DNA of 64,000 bases from CAWDVH01 sp963805705 (GCA_963805705.1 CAWDVH010000001.1:2852001-2916000); one strand, 5' to 3'. Shown: positions 33,019 to 42,999, counted from the stretch's first letter. The notes: generated from the sequence alone by a model not told the origin. Translations and numbers: made by a program.

Positions 33019-33082
33019 GCGCCTGGTGCTGCTCCGGTTCACCATGGCCGATGTGGACAACCTGGCTGGCCTGACCGGGTAG
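32996..33082 (+). pseudogene. N-terminal remnant of a GNAT acetyltransferase
   Basis: A 28-codon frame beginning MQVFLETERLVLLRFTMADVDNL ends at TAG. ETERLVLR.FT..D is the standard opening of RimJ-type GNAT acetyltransferases. The rest of the gene is missing. It overlaps the end of the metalloprotease gene by 23 bases in another frame. Confidence 0.7.
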
Positions 33083-33162
33083 CGCTACGGGATGCCGGGA
33101 GCGTTCAGGAACCCTCTGCAAACGTTCAGCGATTCTTCAGGAACGAACGCTACTTTCCTGGC

Positions 33163-33537
33163 ATGGACGAATTCCGGGCCCGCCGGGTGGTCGACTCCCT
33201 TCGTGACCGTGGCGTCAATGCTCACCTGCTCCGCGGCGGCGTCGGCCAGTTCGGCGTCCGCGTGTCGCTGCCCGGCGGCCGCGAAGCCGAGTGGGACACC
33301 GACGGCACGGTCGGCCTTGAAGCCCAGGTCATGCGCGACGGCATGCTGGTCGGCTACGTTCCCCGGATCGAAGGTTCCGAGGACTTTGACGAGTCCCGCG
33401 TCGTTGACGCCATCGTCCGCACCGACTACGACCAGCCCGCCGCCCGTCAGCGCACCGTCGCGCCTGCACCTGCCCCCGCCCTGACCCGCGAAGGCGGCGT
33501 CTTCCGCCGTTTCCTCGACGGCTTCCGCTACCGGTAA
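33163..33537 (+). CDS. Conserved-looking small actinobacterial protein, function unknown
   Basis: 124 residues. Residues 1-85 form a compact alpha/beta pattern (ARRVVDSLRDRGVNAHLLRGGVGQFGVRVSLPGGREAEWDTDGTVGLEAQVMRDGMLVGYVPRIEGS); the C-terminus is Ala/Pro-rich and then basic. TACTTT lies six bases before the ATG, so the mRNA is probably leaderless. I do not recognise a named family. Confidence 0.75.
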   Translation: MDEFRARRVVDSLRDRGVNAHLLRGGVGQFGVRVSLPGGREAEWDTDGTVGLEAQVMRDGMLVGYVPRIEGSEDFDESRVVDAIVRTDYDQPAARQRTVAPAPAPALTREGGVFRRFLDGFRYR

Positions 33538-33720
33538 CCGCGCTCCGCGGCCCGGCGGGAAGGTGCGGACGGCCGGTAGCAGGCGGTCAAGCGGCGATGG
33601 CGGCAGCGGATAATCCGTCGCTAGCAGCGGCCAGCGGCCTCCCCGGCTGGCCCGCAGGACGGCGTGTCGTCATCACGGCCGGCCCGCTACGTGAGGGGCT
33701 CGCGGGCCCGAGGCGGCGGG

Positions 33721-34044
33721 TCAGCGGGGCTGGATCTCGCCCATCGGGCCGAAGCCGTCATGCGGGGTGTCGATGTAGATGATCTGCGGCTGCGCCGACA
33801 CCAGATCGGGCGCGGTGTCGAAGAACTTCTTCACGTACGGCTGCTGGACGTGGGCGGCGCCGGCGTCGGCGTCCTTGAAGCCCTCGATGCAGATGAACTG
33901 GTTCTCATCGGCCAGGCTGCGGGCGAACTGGAAGAACAGGCAGCCTTCCTCGGAGTTGACGTCCCTGGCGTAGGAATCGGCCAGAGCCAGCCACTGGTCC
34001 ATCTGGCCGGGCCGGATCTGCATCGTGATGTTGATCAGGATCAT
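33721..34044 (-). CDS. Antibiotic-biosynthesis-monooxygenase (ABM) domain protein, putative quinol monooxygenase
   Basis: 107 residues. MILINITMQIRPGQMDQWLALADSYARDVNSEEGCLFFQFARS and ICIEGFKDADAGAAHVQQPYVKKFFD follow the dimeric ferredoxin-like ABM fold (YgiN group). Such proteins oxidise quinols or act in heme/polyketide chemistry without cofactors. The ATG is preceded by aaaggagc. No clear partner is adjacent. Confidence 0.85.
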   Translation of the reverse strand: MILINITMQIRPGQMDQWLALADSYARDVNSEEGCLFFQFARSLADENQFICIEGFKDADAGAAHVQQPYVKKFFDTAPDLVSAQPQIIYIDTPHDGFGPMGEIQPR

Positions 34045-34265
34045 GCGGACCGCTCCTTTGAGGTGACTGTCATCCTCATCGTGGCGGGATCACCGGCGAC
34101 CCGTCAACCGCAGCGATGCCCGGCCTGCCGGCTTGGCCGGCCTGATGTACGGCAGCCTGCCTTCCGGATGATGCCGGTCGATCCCTGGCCCCGGCCGGTA
34201 GCGGGGGACATCGCCTGTCGTGCTGACCGCGCCCTGGCCGGGGACCGCCGCTAGACTCGGCTCCG

Positions 34266-34766
34266 ATGATCGCGGTGGTGGCCGGTGTCTCGGGCAGCGG
34301 CAAGTCAACAATCGGTGCCATGCTCGCTGGCCGGCTGGGCTGGACCTTCGCTGATGGCGATTCCTTTCATTCCGCCGCCAACATCGCGACGATGCTGGCA
34401 GGCGTGCCGCTGACCGACGCCGACCGCCGGCCCTGGCTGGCCGCGATCACGGCGTGGATGGATGACCAGATCGCCGCGGGCAAGTCCGCCGTCGTAGCGT
34501 GCTCGGCCCTGAAGCGGGCCTACCGGCAGGAGCTTGTCCACGGGCAGCCGGAGATACGGCTGGTTGTCCTGCAGATCAGCCATGACACCGTCGTGAAGCG
34601 CCTCATCGCCAGGCACGGCCACTTCTTCCCGCGGCAGCTTCTCGACAGCCAGTTTGCTGATCTGGAGAGTCCTGGCCCAGCCGAGGGAGCACTGGTGGTC
34701 TCCGCTGAAGCCGAGCCCGCGGAGATCGTGGCCGAGATCATGCGCGGCCTCCATCTGCCGGGCTGA
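34266..34766 (+). CDS. gntK: Gluconokinase
   Basis: 166 residues, the usual length. Walker A GVSGSGKST, DGDSFHSAANIATMLAGVPLTDADRRPWLAAI, SCSALKR-type CSALKRAYRQEL and HGHFFPRQLLDSQFADLE are signature blocks of thermoresistant gluconokinase. It phosphorylates gluconate to 6-phosphogluconate for the pentose phosphate pathway. TAGACT (34252-34257) lies eight bases before the ATG, so the mRNA is probably leaderless. No gluconate permease is adjacent. Confidence 0.93.
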   Translation: MIAVVAGVSGSGKSTIGAMLAGRLGWTFADGDSFHSAANIATMLAGVPLTDADRRPWLAAITAWMDDQIAAGKSAVVACSALKRAYRQELVHGQPEIRLVVLQISHDTVVKRLIARHGHFFPRQLLDSQFADLESPGPAEGALVVSAEAEPAEIVAEIMRGLHLPG

Positions 34767-34945
34767 CGCGGCAGTACCAGAGGCGCGCGGGAGGCGGCCG
34801 GCTCCCTGCACTTGCGGCCGGCTCCCTGCACCTGGATATGGTCAGTGAGATCATTACCGCCACAGCCTGGCCAGCTTGCGCGTCATCGGGTGTATGGGAC
34901 ATTCACTCCGAAATCTGTGAAATGGCCGCGAAGGAGGGCCGATCA

Positions 34946-35773
34946 GTGTCAGCTGACAAGATGGCGGAAACTGGCCCGCGCCCGGGTGACCCGGCGCCAT
35001 TCGACACGAGCGTGGCGCGCGACGCCCGGCTGTATGACTACGGGCTGGGCGGGAAGGACAACTTCGCCGCCGACCGGGCTGCCGCCCACCAGGTTCTCGC
35101 TGCCTTCCCCGAGGTTGCCTCCGGTCTGCGGGCCAACCGGGCCTTCATCGGGCGCACGGTGCGATACCTCGCGGTGGAGGCGGGCGTCCGCCAGTTCCTG
35201 GACATCGGCATGGGCCTGCCCGCGGTGAACAACACCCATGAGGTCGCCCAGGCGGTGGCGCCGGAATCCCGGATCGTGTACGTGGACAACGACCCGGTCG
35301 TGATGGCCCACGCCCGCGCGCTGATGACCAGCGGCCCGGCCGGCGCCGTCGGTTACATCGAGGCCGACCTGCGCGAGCCCGGCACGATCATCGAAGGCGC
35401 CGCGCAGACGCTGGACTTCAGCCAGCCGGTCGCCGTGCTGCTGATGGCGGTGCTGCATCTCATCGGGGGCGATGACGACCCGTACCGCATCGTGGCCGAG
35501 CTGCTGGACGCGGTGCCGCCGGGCAGTTACCTGGCCATCTCCCATCCGGCCACCGACATCGAGGCCGAGTCGATGGCCAAGATGGCGGACATCCTTAACC
35601 GCCTGCTGGCAGCAGAAGTTACCTTCCGCGACCAGGCCGCGGTGGCCCGGTTCTTCGACGGCCTGGAGCTAGTGGAGCCCGGCGTAGCCAGGGTGCAGCA
35701 GTGGCGGCCCGACGCCGCGGCCGAGGCCACCAGTCCGGCTGCGCTGTGGGGCGGCGTGGCGCGCAAGCCGTAG
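34946..35773 (+). CDS. DUF574 SAM-dependent methyltransferase
   Basis: 275 residues from GTG 34946, which has AAGGAGGG seven bases upstream; the longer frame from 34838 is less likely. PFDTSVARDARLYDYGLGGKDNFAADR is the family's invariant opening. QFLDIGMGLP holds the SAM-binding loop and RIVYVDNDPVV the acidic strand. VAVLLMAVLHLI and PPGSYLAISHP follow. The family is large in Streptomyces-like genomes and mostly of unknown acceptor. It is a paralogue of the next gene. Confidence 0.9.
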   Translation: MSADKMAETGPRPGDPAPFDTSVARDARLYDYGLGGKDNFAADRAAAHQVLAAFPEVASGLRANRAFIGRTVRYLAVEAGVRQFLDIGMGLPAVNNTHEVAQAVAPESRIVYVDNDPVVMAHARALMTSGPAGAVGYIEADLREPGTIIEGAAQTLDFSQPVAVLLMAVLHLIGGDDDPYRIVAELLDAVPPGSYLAISHPATDIEAESMAKMADILNRLLAAEVTFRDQAAVARFFDGLELVEPGVARVQQWRPDAAAEATSPAALWGGVARKP

Positions 35774-35824
35774 AGCCTGCGCGTAGTCTGGCCCGATCCG
35801 GCCCGGTGCGTCGTGGAGGAGTCA

Positions 35825-36639
35825 GTGCCAGCGGACAGTGTCACAGCCAACGGGCCGGGCACGGCCGGCCGGGCGCCCTTTGATCCCAGCGTGGCGCATC
35901 CCGCGCGGGTATATGACTACGGGCTGGGCGGCAAGGATAATTTCGCCGCCGACCGGGCCGCGGGCGACCTGGTCGCGGAGGCCTATCCCGGCATCGTCGC
36001 CTCGGTGCGGGCCACCAGGCATTTCCTGCGGCGGGCGGTGCGCTACCTGGCCGATGAGGCGGGCGTCCGCCAGTTCCTGGATATCGGCGTGGGCCTGCCC
36101 GCCGCTGACAGTACGCACGAGATCGCCCAGGCGGTGGCACCGGAGTCCCGGATAATGACCCGGTCGTGGTCGCTCATGCCCGCGCGCTGCTGGTCAGTGC
36201 GCCCGCGGGTGCCACCGCGCACCTCCTGGCCGACCTGCGCGAGCCGGCCCGGATCATCGAAGGCGCGGCGCAGGCACTGGACCTCAGCCGGCCGGTGGCC
36301 GTCATACTGAACGCCGTGCTGCAGAATGTCCCCGACGATGGCCAGGCGTACGGTGCCGTGGCCGAGCTGAGGGACGCCGTGCCGCCGGGCAGCTACCTGG
36401 TTATCTCCCATCCGGCCAGCGACATTGATGGGGAGTCGATGGCCAGGCTGGCCGAAATTCTCAACCGGCTGACGGGCCAGGAGGGCTCGCCTCGTGATCA
36501 GGCCGGGGTGACCCGTTTCTTCGGGGGCCTGGAGCTGGTGGAGCCGGGCGTGGTGCCGGCCGAGCAGTGGCACCCCGGCCGCCAGGCCGGGGCGGCCGTC
36601 CCGGCCGGGCTGTGGGCCGGCGTCGCGCGCAAGCCATAG
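35825..36639 (+). pseudogene. DUF574 methyltransferase disrupted by a 13-bp deletion
   Basis: From GTG 35825 (GGAGGA upstream) the frame encodes the DUF574 opening through APESRI. Aligned with the intact paralogue, 13 bases (cgtgtacgtggac) are absent at 36153/36154, which deletes VYVDN and shifts the frame. The remaining HARALLVSAPAGATAHLLADLREPARIIEGAAQALDLSRPVAV...WAGVARKP then reads in another frame to TAG at 36639. The acidic SAM-binding residue is lost, so the product cannot be functional. The rest has normal codon use, so the event looks recent. Confidence 0.88.
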
Positions 36640-36655
36640 CGCCTGGTCGCAAACG

Positions 36656-37525
36656 CTACGCGAGGCCGGCCAGGATGCCGCGCAAGATGTCAGCGGTACG
36701 TTCTGGCGGCTCGGCTTCGACGCTCAGCCGCTCCATTACCTCGCTGTACCGCTCCGCATCCTCGCGCTTATCGAGGTAGAGCGCGCTCGTCAGCTGCTCC
36801 AGGTAGACCACGTCCGGCAGGCCGGTCTCGGGGAAGCGCAAGATGGTGAACGCACCGCTCTCCGCCGCGTGGCCGCCCGACCGGAACGGCATGACCTGCA
36901 GCGTGATGCGGGCGTTCTGCGTGGTCTCGATCAGCTGCTCGAGCTGAGCCCGGATCACGGCCTGCCCGCCGATGGGACGCCGCAGCGCCGCCTCATCCAC
37001 GACGGCCCACAGCCGCGGGCCGTCCTGCTTGGCCAGCAGCTCCTGCCGTGTCATCCGGATGCTGAGCCGGCGCTCTACCTCCTCCTCGGGCGCGCCTGGC
37101 TGGCCGAGGCTGATGACGGCCCGCGCGTAGTCGGCCGTCTGGAGCAGGCCAGGCACGAACTGCACCTCATAGACGCGCAGCAGGGACGCGGCCTCCTCCA
37201 GGCCCACGTAGGTCTGAAACCAGTCGGGGAGCACGTCGGTGTGCTTGTGCCACCAGCCGGGCGCATTGGCCTCGCGGGCCAGGGCCACGAGCGCGTCACG
37301 CTCGGCGTCCTCCCCGACGCCGTACATCTCCAGGAGATCCACGACATCGCGTTCCTTGAAGCCGACCCGCCCGAGTTCCATCCGGCTGATCTTGGATTCC
37401 GAGGCCCTGATCCGGTAGCCCGCATCCTCGCGGGTGATGCCGCTGGCCTCGCGCATCTTCCGCAGCTGGGACCCGAGCAGGATACGCCGAACGGTCGGAC
37501 TGCTGCCTGGCTCGGCAGAGATCAC
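36656..37525 (-). CDS. XRE-family regulator with DUF5753 domain
   Basis: 289 residues, GTG start. Residues about 17-72 form a helix-turn-helix (LGSQLRKMREASGITREDAGYRIRASESKISRMELGRVGFKERDVVDLLEMYGV). DUF5753 follows (TYVGLEEAASLLRVYEVQFVPGLLQTADYARAVI, VVDEAALRRPIGG, QNARITLQVMPFRSGGHAA). Such regulators typically pair with small DUF397 proteins, as in WhiJ-like systems of streptomycetes. The DUF397 gene lies 351 bases upstream on the same strand, and both promoters carry TGCANNTGCA motifs. Confidence 0.92.
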   Translation of the reverse strand: MISAEPGSSPTVRRILLGSQLRKMREASGITREDAGYRIRASESKISRMELGRVGFKERDVVDLLEMYGVGEDAERDALVALAREANAPGWWHKHTDVLPDWFQTYVGLEEAASLLRVYEVQFVPGLLQTADYARAVISLGQPGAPEEEVERRLSIRMTRQELLAKQDGPRLWAVVDEAALRRPIGGQAVIRAQLEQLIETTQNARITLQVMPFRSGGHAAESGAFTILRFPETGLPDVVYLEQLTSALYLDKREDAERYSEVMERLSVEAEPPERTADILRGILAGLA

Positions 37526-37876
37526 GTCACCCCCCCGGGCTGCGATCCAGGTGCCAGATCCCGTACGCCGACGTCCCCGTGACCCGGTTGTACATTCACG
37601 ATTTCAGGCTGCATATGCATCGAGGCGTGCAATTGCAAGGTACATAGTGAATGGTATCGATGGCAATAGCATGAGAACGTTTGTTCCCTGGGCATGCGGC
37701 ATGCGGGACCGGCAGCGGGCATGGCGTGCTGCCCGCTCGGCGGATGCCGGGGAGCACCCGATTCGCCGACCTTACTACGTCATGCTCTCCGAGCCGAGGT
37801 GCTTTGCCGCCGATCCGGGGGCCGATGTCCATGTCCGGGCTGATTTCGGCGCCTAAGCGAGGAGCGGGCGCCTGCG
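37526..37876. other. Promoter region of the XRE gene with two TGCA-NN-TGCA palindromes
   Basis: AT-rich relative to its surroundings. It contains TGCATATGCA (37610-37619) and TGCAATTGCA (37628-37637), each a perfect palindrome, 18 bases apart start to start. I see no gene in it. Confidence 0.7.
37610..37637. promoter_or_regulatory. Paired TGCANNTGCA palindromes
   Basis: TGCATATGCA and TGCAATTGCA lie upstream of the XRE/DUF5753 gene. The same TGCANNTGCA form occurs twice upstream of the DUF397 gene (38303-38318). A likely autoregulatory operator of the XRE protein. Confidence 0.6.
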
Positions 37877-38113
37877 TCAGGCCAGCAAGTCGTCAAAGTC
37901 GCCGTCCTTGGCACCGCGGATAAACGCGTCGATCTCCGCCTGCGTATACACGAGGGCCGGGCCGCCTGGATGCCGGGAGTTGCGGACCGCGTATGTCCCG
38001 CCGGGCAGGCTGGCGAGTTCCACGCAGGTTCCCTGCGAATTGCTGCGGCGGCTTTTCCGCCAGGTCACGTCGGGCAGGTCGCTGGCGGGCATCCCGTTGT
38101 GTGCGCTGTGCAT
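37877..38113 (-). CDS. DUF397 protein
   Basis: 78 residues. DLPDVTWRKSRRSNSQGTCVELASLPGGTYAVRNSRHPGGPALVYTQAEIDAFIRGAKDGDFDDL matches DUF397 (WRKS..S...G.CVE...., VRDSK, W..F). These small proteins are partners or antagonists of XRE/DUF5753 regulators. ATG with an AAGGGG-type RBS. The gene precedes its regulator on the same strand, although the order is more often the reverse. Confidence 0.92.
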   Translation of the reverse strand: MHSAHNGMPASDLPDVTWRKSRRSNSQGTCVELASLPGGTYAVRNSRHPGGPALVYTQAEIDAFIRGAKDGDFDDLLA

Positions 38114-38302
38114 CGTGTCCCCTTGAGGCTTCGCCGGACGGGTGATGTCAGGTCTGCGTGTGCTGATGATGCCTGATTGGCCGTGCAGGCCGCCGGCCTG
38201 AGCCCAGCAGCGGGCCGCTGCGGCAACCGGCCGGCTACGGGGGCAGCCGGCCGGCTACTGCTGCGGGGTCCGGCCGACTGCACGTACTCCACGATAGCGT
38301 GA

Positions 38303-38318
38303 TGCACATGCATTTGCA
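38303..38318. promoter_or_regulatory. Overlapping TGCANNTGCA motifs upstream of DUF397
   Basis: TGCACATGCATTTGCA contains two overlapping TGCANNTGCA sites, 190 bases upstream of the DUF397 start. It parallels the pair upstream of the XRE gene, so coregulation by the XRE protein is likely. Confidence 0.55.
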
Positions 38319-38459
38319 CGAGCATTTCGGCCTACATCGGCACGTGCATCCGCACGTACGATCGCTGGGCCGGTGCCGGGGGCGGGCATGTCACCGGCGG
38401 GGCGCCGGCCCGTTCCCTTGATCATCACCCGCGCCGGGTGAGTACGCCCCGGCCTGCCC

Positions 38460-38465
38460 TAGACT
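38460..38465 (+). promoter_or_regulatory. Probable -10 element of tig
   Basis: TAGACT matches the actinomycete TANNNT -10 consensus and is the same hexamer seen before valS and gntK. The GTG start is 87 bases downstream, so this mRNA would have a leader. Confidence 0.45.
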
Positions 38466-38551
38466 TGGCGCGCCGTAGCCGACAGTGACTATCCATGCCC
38501 GGGCCGCGCGAGCCGGCTGCCCGGGCGGGGACCGCGAGGAGTGACCCCGCC

Positions 38552-40057
38552 GTGAAGACCGACGTCGAAGAGCTGAGCCCAACCCGAGTGCGGCTCACCA
38601 TCGAGGTTCCGTTCGAAGAGCTCAAGCCGAGCGTCGACCAGGCGTACCGCGAGGTCGCCCGCCAGGTCCGGATCCCCGGCTTCCGGCCAGGGCGCATCCC
38701 GCCGCGGGTCATCGACCAGCGCGTAGGCCGCGGTGCCGTGCTGGAGCAGGCGGTGAACGAGGCCGTGCCGCAGCTGTACGGCCAGGCCCTGGCCGAGCAT
38801 GAGGTCTTCGCGCTCGGCCAGCCAGAGCTGGAGATCACCAAGCTGGACGACGGCAAGGAACTGACGTTCACCGCCGAGGTCGACGTCCGGCCCAGCTTCG
38901 AGATCCCTGACCTCGATGGCATGCCGGTGACCGTCGACGACGCCGAGGTCACCCCCGATCAGGTCGAGGAGTACCTGGGCGCGCTGCGGGAGCGGTTCGC
39001 CTCCCTGAAGGGAGCCGACCGCCCGGCGGACACCGGTGACTTCGTCTCGGTCGACCTGGCCGCGGCGGTCGACGGCAGCCCGGTCGAGGACGCGCAGGCG
39101 AGCGGGATCTCCTACGAGGTCGGCAGCGGCTCCATGCTCGACGGTCTCGACGAGGCCCTGGCGGGGATGTCCGCCGGCGAGACGAAGATATTCCCGGCTG
39201 AGCTGGCCGGCGGCAAGCTCGCGGGCATGACCGCGGATGTCAGCGTCACCGTCAACAGCGTCAAGGTCAAGGAGCTGCCGGAGCTGGACGATGATTTCGC
39301 CCAGTCAGCCAGCGAGTTCGACACCATCGGTGAGCTGCGCGCCGGTACCAGGAAGCAGCTTCAGTCGATGCGCCAGGCCGGGCAGGCCGGCCAGGCGCGA
39401 GAGCGCGCCCTGGACGCCCTGCTGGACCGGGTCGAGATCCCGCTGCCCGAGCGGGTCATCGACCAGGAGATATCAGGCCGCTGGCAGGCGCTCGCCGAGC
39501 GGCTGGAACGCTCGGACACCACCATGGAGGCTTATCTCGAGGGAACGGGCCTGACCAGCGATGAGCTCCAGGAGGACTTCGCGCGGGACGCCCGCAGGTC
39601 GGTCAAGGCCGGATTCATCCTGGACAAGCTGGCCGCCAGGGAGGAGTTCGGCGTGGAGGAAGCTGACCTGAACTCCTACGTGACCGAGCAGGCCTACCGG
39701 CTCCAGGTGCCGCCGGAGCAGCTCGCGCGGCAGCTGACCGACCGCGGCCAGCTCGGCGCGGTCGTGGCGGACGTGCTGCGTTCCAAGGCGCTGAGCTTTG
39801 TCGCCGAGCACGCGAAGGTGACTGACGAGTCCGGCCGCGATGTCGACCTGACGCAGGCGCTGCCGGACGAGGACGCCGACGAGGACGCCGACGCCGTCGC
39901 ATCGGCCGGGGCCGCCGCTGCCGCCGAGCCGGGCGGGGTCGCCGAGCCGGGAGGCACCGCTGAGCCGGTGGGCACCGCTGAGCCGGGAGGCACCGCCGAG
40001 CCGGGGGAATCAGCCGACGCGGGGGATTCCCCCGGAGGTCAGCAGGATCCATCGTGA
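38552..40057 (+). CDS. tig: Trigger factor
   Basis: 501 residues from GTG 38552, which gives the standard VKTDVEELSPTRVRLTIEVPFEEL opening; GAGGAG lies upstream. The ribosome-binding domain has the GFRPGRIP-type signature (RQVRIPGFRPGRIPPRVIDQRVGR). A PPIase FKBP-like domain follows (GDFVSVDLAAAVDG...YEVGSGSMLDGLDEALAGMSAGETK), then the C-terminal chaperone arms. The last about 60 residues are Asp/Glu-rich and then a repeated AEPGGT hexapeptide, an unusually long tail. It folds nascent chains at the ribosome. It leads the conserved tig-clpP1-clpP2-clpX block. Confidence 0.97.
   Translation: MKTDVEELSPTRVRLTIEVPFEELKPSVDQAYREVARQVRIPGFRPGRIPPRVIDQRVGRGAVLEQAVNEAVPQLYGQALAEHEVFALGQPELEITKLDDGKELTFTAEVDVRPSFEIPDLDGMPVTVDDAEVTPDQVEEYLGALRERFASLKGADRPADTGDFVSVDLAAAVDGSPVEDAQASGISYEVGSGSMLDGLDEALAGMSAGETKIFPAELAGGKLAGMTADVSVTVNSVKVKELPELDDDFAQSASEFDTIGELRAGTRKQLQSMRQAGQAGQARERALDALLDRVEIPLPERVIDQEISGRWQALAERLERSDTTMEAYLEGTGLTSDELQEDFARDARRSVKAGFILDKLAAREEFGVEEADLNSYVTEQAYRLQVPPEQLARQLTDRGQLGAVVADVLRSKALSFVAEHAKVTDESGRDVDLTQALPDEDADEDADAVASAGAAAAAEPGGVAEPGGTAEPVGTAEPGGTAEPGESADAGDSPGGQQDPS
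39925..40010 (+). repeat. 18-bp repeat coding for AEPGGT at the end of tig
   Basis: About five copies of gccgagccgggaggcacc-like units (AEPGGV, AEPGGT, AEPVGT, AEPGGT, AEPGES). The repeat is six codons and in frame. Low complexity, probably disordered. Confidence 0.8.
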
Positions 40058-40093
40058 CCCGGCGGCCCGCTGTCGGGAAAGTCCCCACTGACC

Positions 40094-40111
40094 CTGCGCC
40101 CACAGCGAACA
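40094..40111 (-). promoter_or_regulatory. Weak candidate ClgR box before clpP1
   Basis: On the minus strand, TGTTCGCTGTGGGCGCAG fits the actinobacterial ClgR pattern (CGCY-NAN-RGCG core) with two mismatches. ClgR activates clpP genes in Corynebacterium, Mycobacterium and Streptomyces. It is about 105 bases upstream of clpP1. Confidence 0.35.
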
Positions 40112-40214
40112 GGCGCTAGCGGCGGACTTACCGGCGCGGCCTGCGAGTTATGGTCACTGTCAACGACAAGGCGCGGAAACAAAGGCGCGGAAACAACAGA
40201 ACGAGGAGGGCACC

Positions 40215-40853
40215 GTGAATACGCCTCCCCCTGACCAGCAGCTGGCGGACGTGCTCGCGCGGACCGCGGAAGCACCAGTGCTGCCGATGGGCGACCCGCT
40301 TTTCCAGCGCCTGCTACGGCACCGGATTATCTTCCTTGGCCAGCAGGTCGACGATGACCTGGCCAACCGGATCTGCGCGGAGCTCGTGCTGCTGGCCGCA
40401 GAGGACTCCAAGCGCGACATCAGCCTGTACATCAACTCACCAGGCGGCTCGGTCAGCGCGGGCCTGGCCATCTACGACATGATGCAGTACGTGCCGAACG
40501 ATGTGGCCACCTACGCGATGGGCATGGCGGCATCAATGGGGCAGTTCCTGCTCTGCGCGGGCGCGGCCGGGAAGCGCTACGCGATGCCGCACGCGCAGGT
40601 CATGCTGCACCAGCCGCACGGCGGGATCGGCGGCACCGCGACCGACATCAGGATTCAGGCCGAGCAGATCCTCTACCTGAAGCGCACGCTGGCCGAGCGC
40701 ACGGCGCTGCACACCGGCCAGACCGTGGAGCAGGTCGAGGCGGACTCCGACCGGGACCGCTGGTTCACCGCCGATCAGGCGAAGGACTACGGATTCGTCG
40801 ATCACGTGGTTCGCAGCGCCGACGAAGTGCCGACCGTGGGGCCGGTCTCATGA
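40215..40853 (+). CDS. clpP1: ATP-dependent Clp protease proteolytic subunit 1
   Basis: 212 residues, ATG with GAGGAGG upstream. Catalytic triad: Ser in MGMAASMGQ, His in MLHQPHGGIGG, Asp in ADSDRDRWF. IIFLGQQVDDDLANRI, DISLYINSPGGSVSAG and DMMQYVPNDVATYAMGMA are family blocks. The product assembles with ClpP2 into the tetradecameric protease. It overlaps clpP2 by four bases (ATGA), so translation is coupled. Confidence 0.97.
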   Translation: MNTPPPDQQLADVLARTAEAPVLPMGDPLFQRLLRHRIIFLGQQVDDDLANRICAELVLLAAEDSKRDISLYINSPGGSVSAGLAIYDMMQYVPNDVATYAMGMAASMGQFLLCAGAAGKRYAMPHAQVMLHQPHGGIGGTATDIRIQAEQILYLKRTLAERTALHTGQTVEQVEADSDRDRWFTADQAKDYGFVDHVVRSADEVPTVGPVS

Positions 40854-41536
40854 GAGCAGGAGCGGAGGATCCGGGCGTGATCACAGGAAAGGCCGGGCTC
40901 GCGGTGCCGCGACTGGCGGAGTCCAGGTACATTCTGCCGTCGTTCGTGGAGCGGACGTCGTACGGGGTCAAGGAGATGAACCCGTACAACAAGCTCTTCG
41001 AGGAGCGGATTATCTTCCTCGGCGTGCAGATCGACGACGCATCCGCCAATGACGTGATGGCGCAGCTGATTACCCTCGAGTCGATCGACCCGGATCGGGA
41101 CATCCTGATCTACATCAACTCGCCGGGCGGCTCGATGACGTCGATGATGGCGATCTACGACACGATGCAGTACGTCCAGCCGGAAATCCAGACGTTCTGC
41201 CTGGGCCAGGCGGCATCGGCGGCCGCGGTGCTGCTCGCCGCGGGCACGAAGGGCAAGCGGATGGCGCTGCCCAACTCCCGGATCCTCATTCACCAGCCGG
41301 CGATCGAGAGCGGCTACGGCCAGTCCAGTGACCTGGAGATCCAGGCCAGGGAGATCCAGCGGATGCGCTCGGCGATGGAGCACGTGCTGTCGGTGCACAC
41401 TGGCCGGCCAGAGGAGCAGGTCCGCAAGGATGTCGAGCGGGACAAGTTCCTCACCGCCCAGGATGCCAAGGAGTACGGCCTGGTCGATGAAGTTCTTACG
41501 ATGATTAAGCGCAAGTCCGAGGTAGGGTCGTCCTAA
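40850..41536 (+). CDS. clpP2: ATP-dependent Clp protease proteolytic subunit 2
   Basis: 228 residues. Catalytic Ser in CLGQAASAAAVLLAAG, His in RILIHQPAIESG, Asp in KDVERDKFLTAQ. An N-terminal about 30-residue extension precedes the NPYNKLFEERIIFLGVQ core and is probably a propeptide. It forms the mixed ClpP1P2 core. The start overlaps the clpP1 stop. Confidence 0.97.
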   Translation: MRAGAEDPGVITGKAGLAVPRLAESRYILPSFVERTSYGVKEMNPYNKLFEERIIFLGVQIDDASANDVMAQLITLESIDPDRDILIYINSPGGSMTSMMAIYDTMQYVQPEIQTFCLGQAASAAAVLLAAGTKGKRMALPNSRILIHQPAIESGYGQSSDLEIQAREIQRMRSAMEHVLSVHTGRPEEQVRKDVERDKFLTAQDAKEYGLVDEVLTMIKRKSEVGSS

Positions 41537-41711
41537 CCGGAAGGACTCACGCCGCCCGCGACGCGCCGGCGGCGTGGTCCTTGCGACACAACAAGGGCGG
41601 CCGAGGCGGTACCTTCTAGGTTCTAGTCTCGGAGACAGATCATGGACAGGCGCCCGCCGCTGGCGGTTCGGGATGGCCGCTGGCGGCGGCCCAGGGCAAA
41701 GGAGTATCTGG

Positions 41712-42979
<1,268 letters not shown>

Positions 42980-42986
<7 letters not shown>

Positions 42987-42999
42987 CGCCAGTCAGGCG
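42980..42999. terminator. Hairpin spanning both stops of convergent clpX and ABC ATPase
   Basis: CGCCTGAC-GCCA-GTCAGGCG, an 8-bp perfect stem with a 4-base loop. Each arm contains the stop codon of one of the two convergent genes, whose ends are only six bases apart. Confidence 0.65.
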
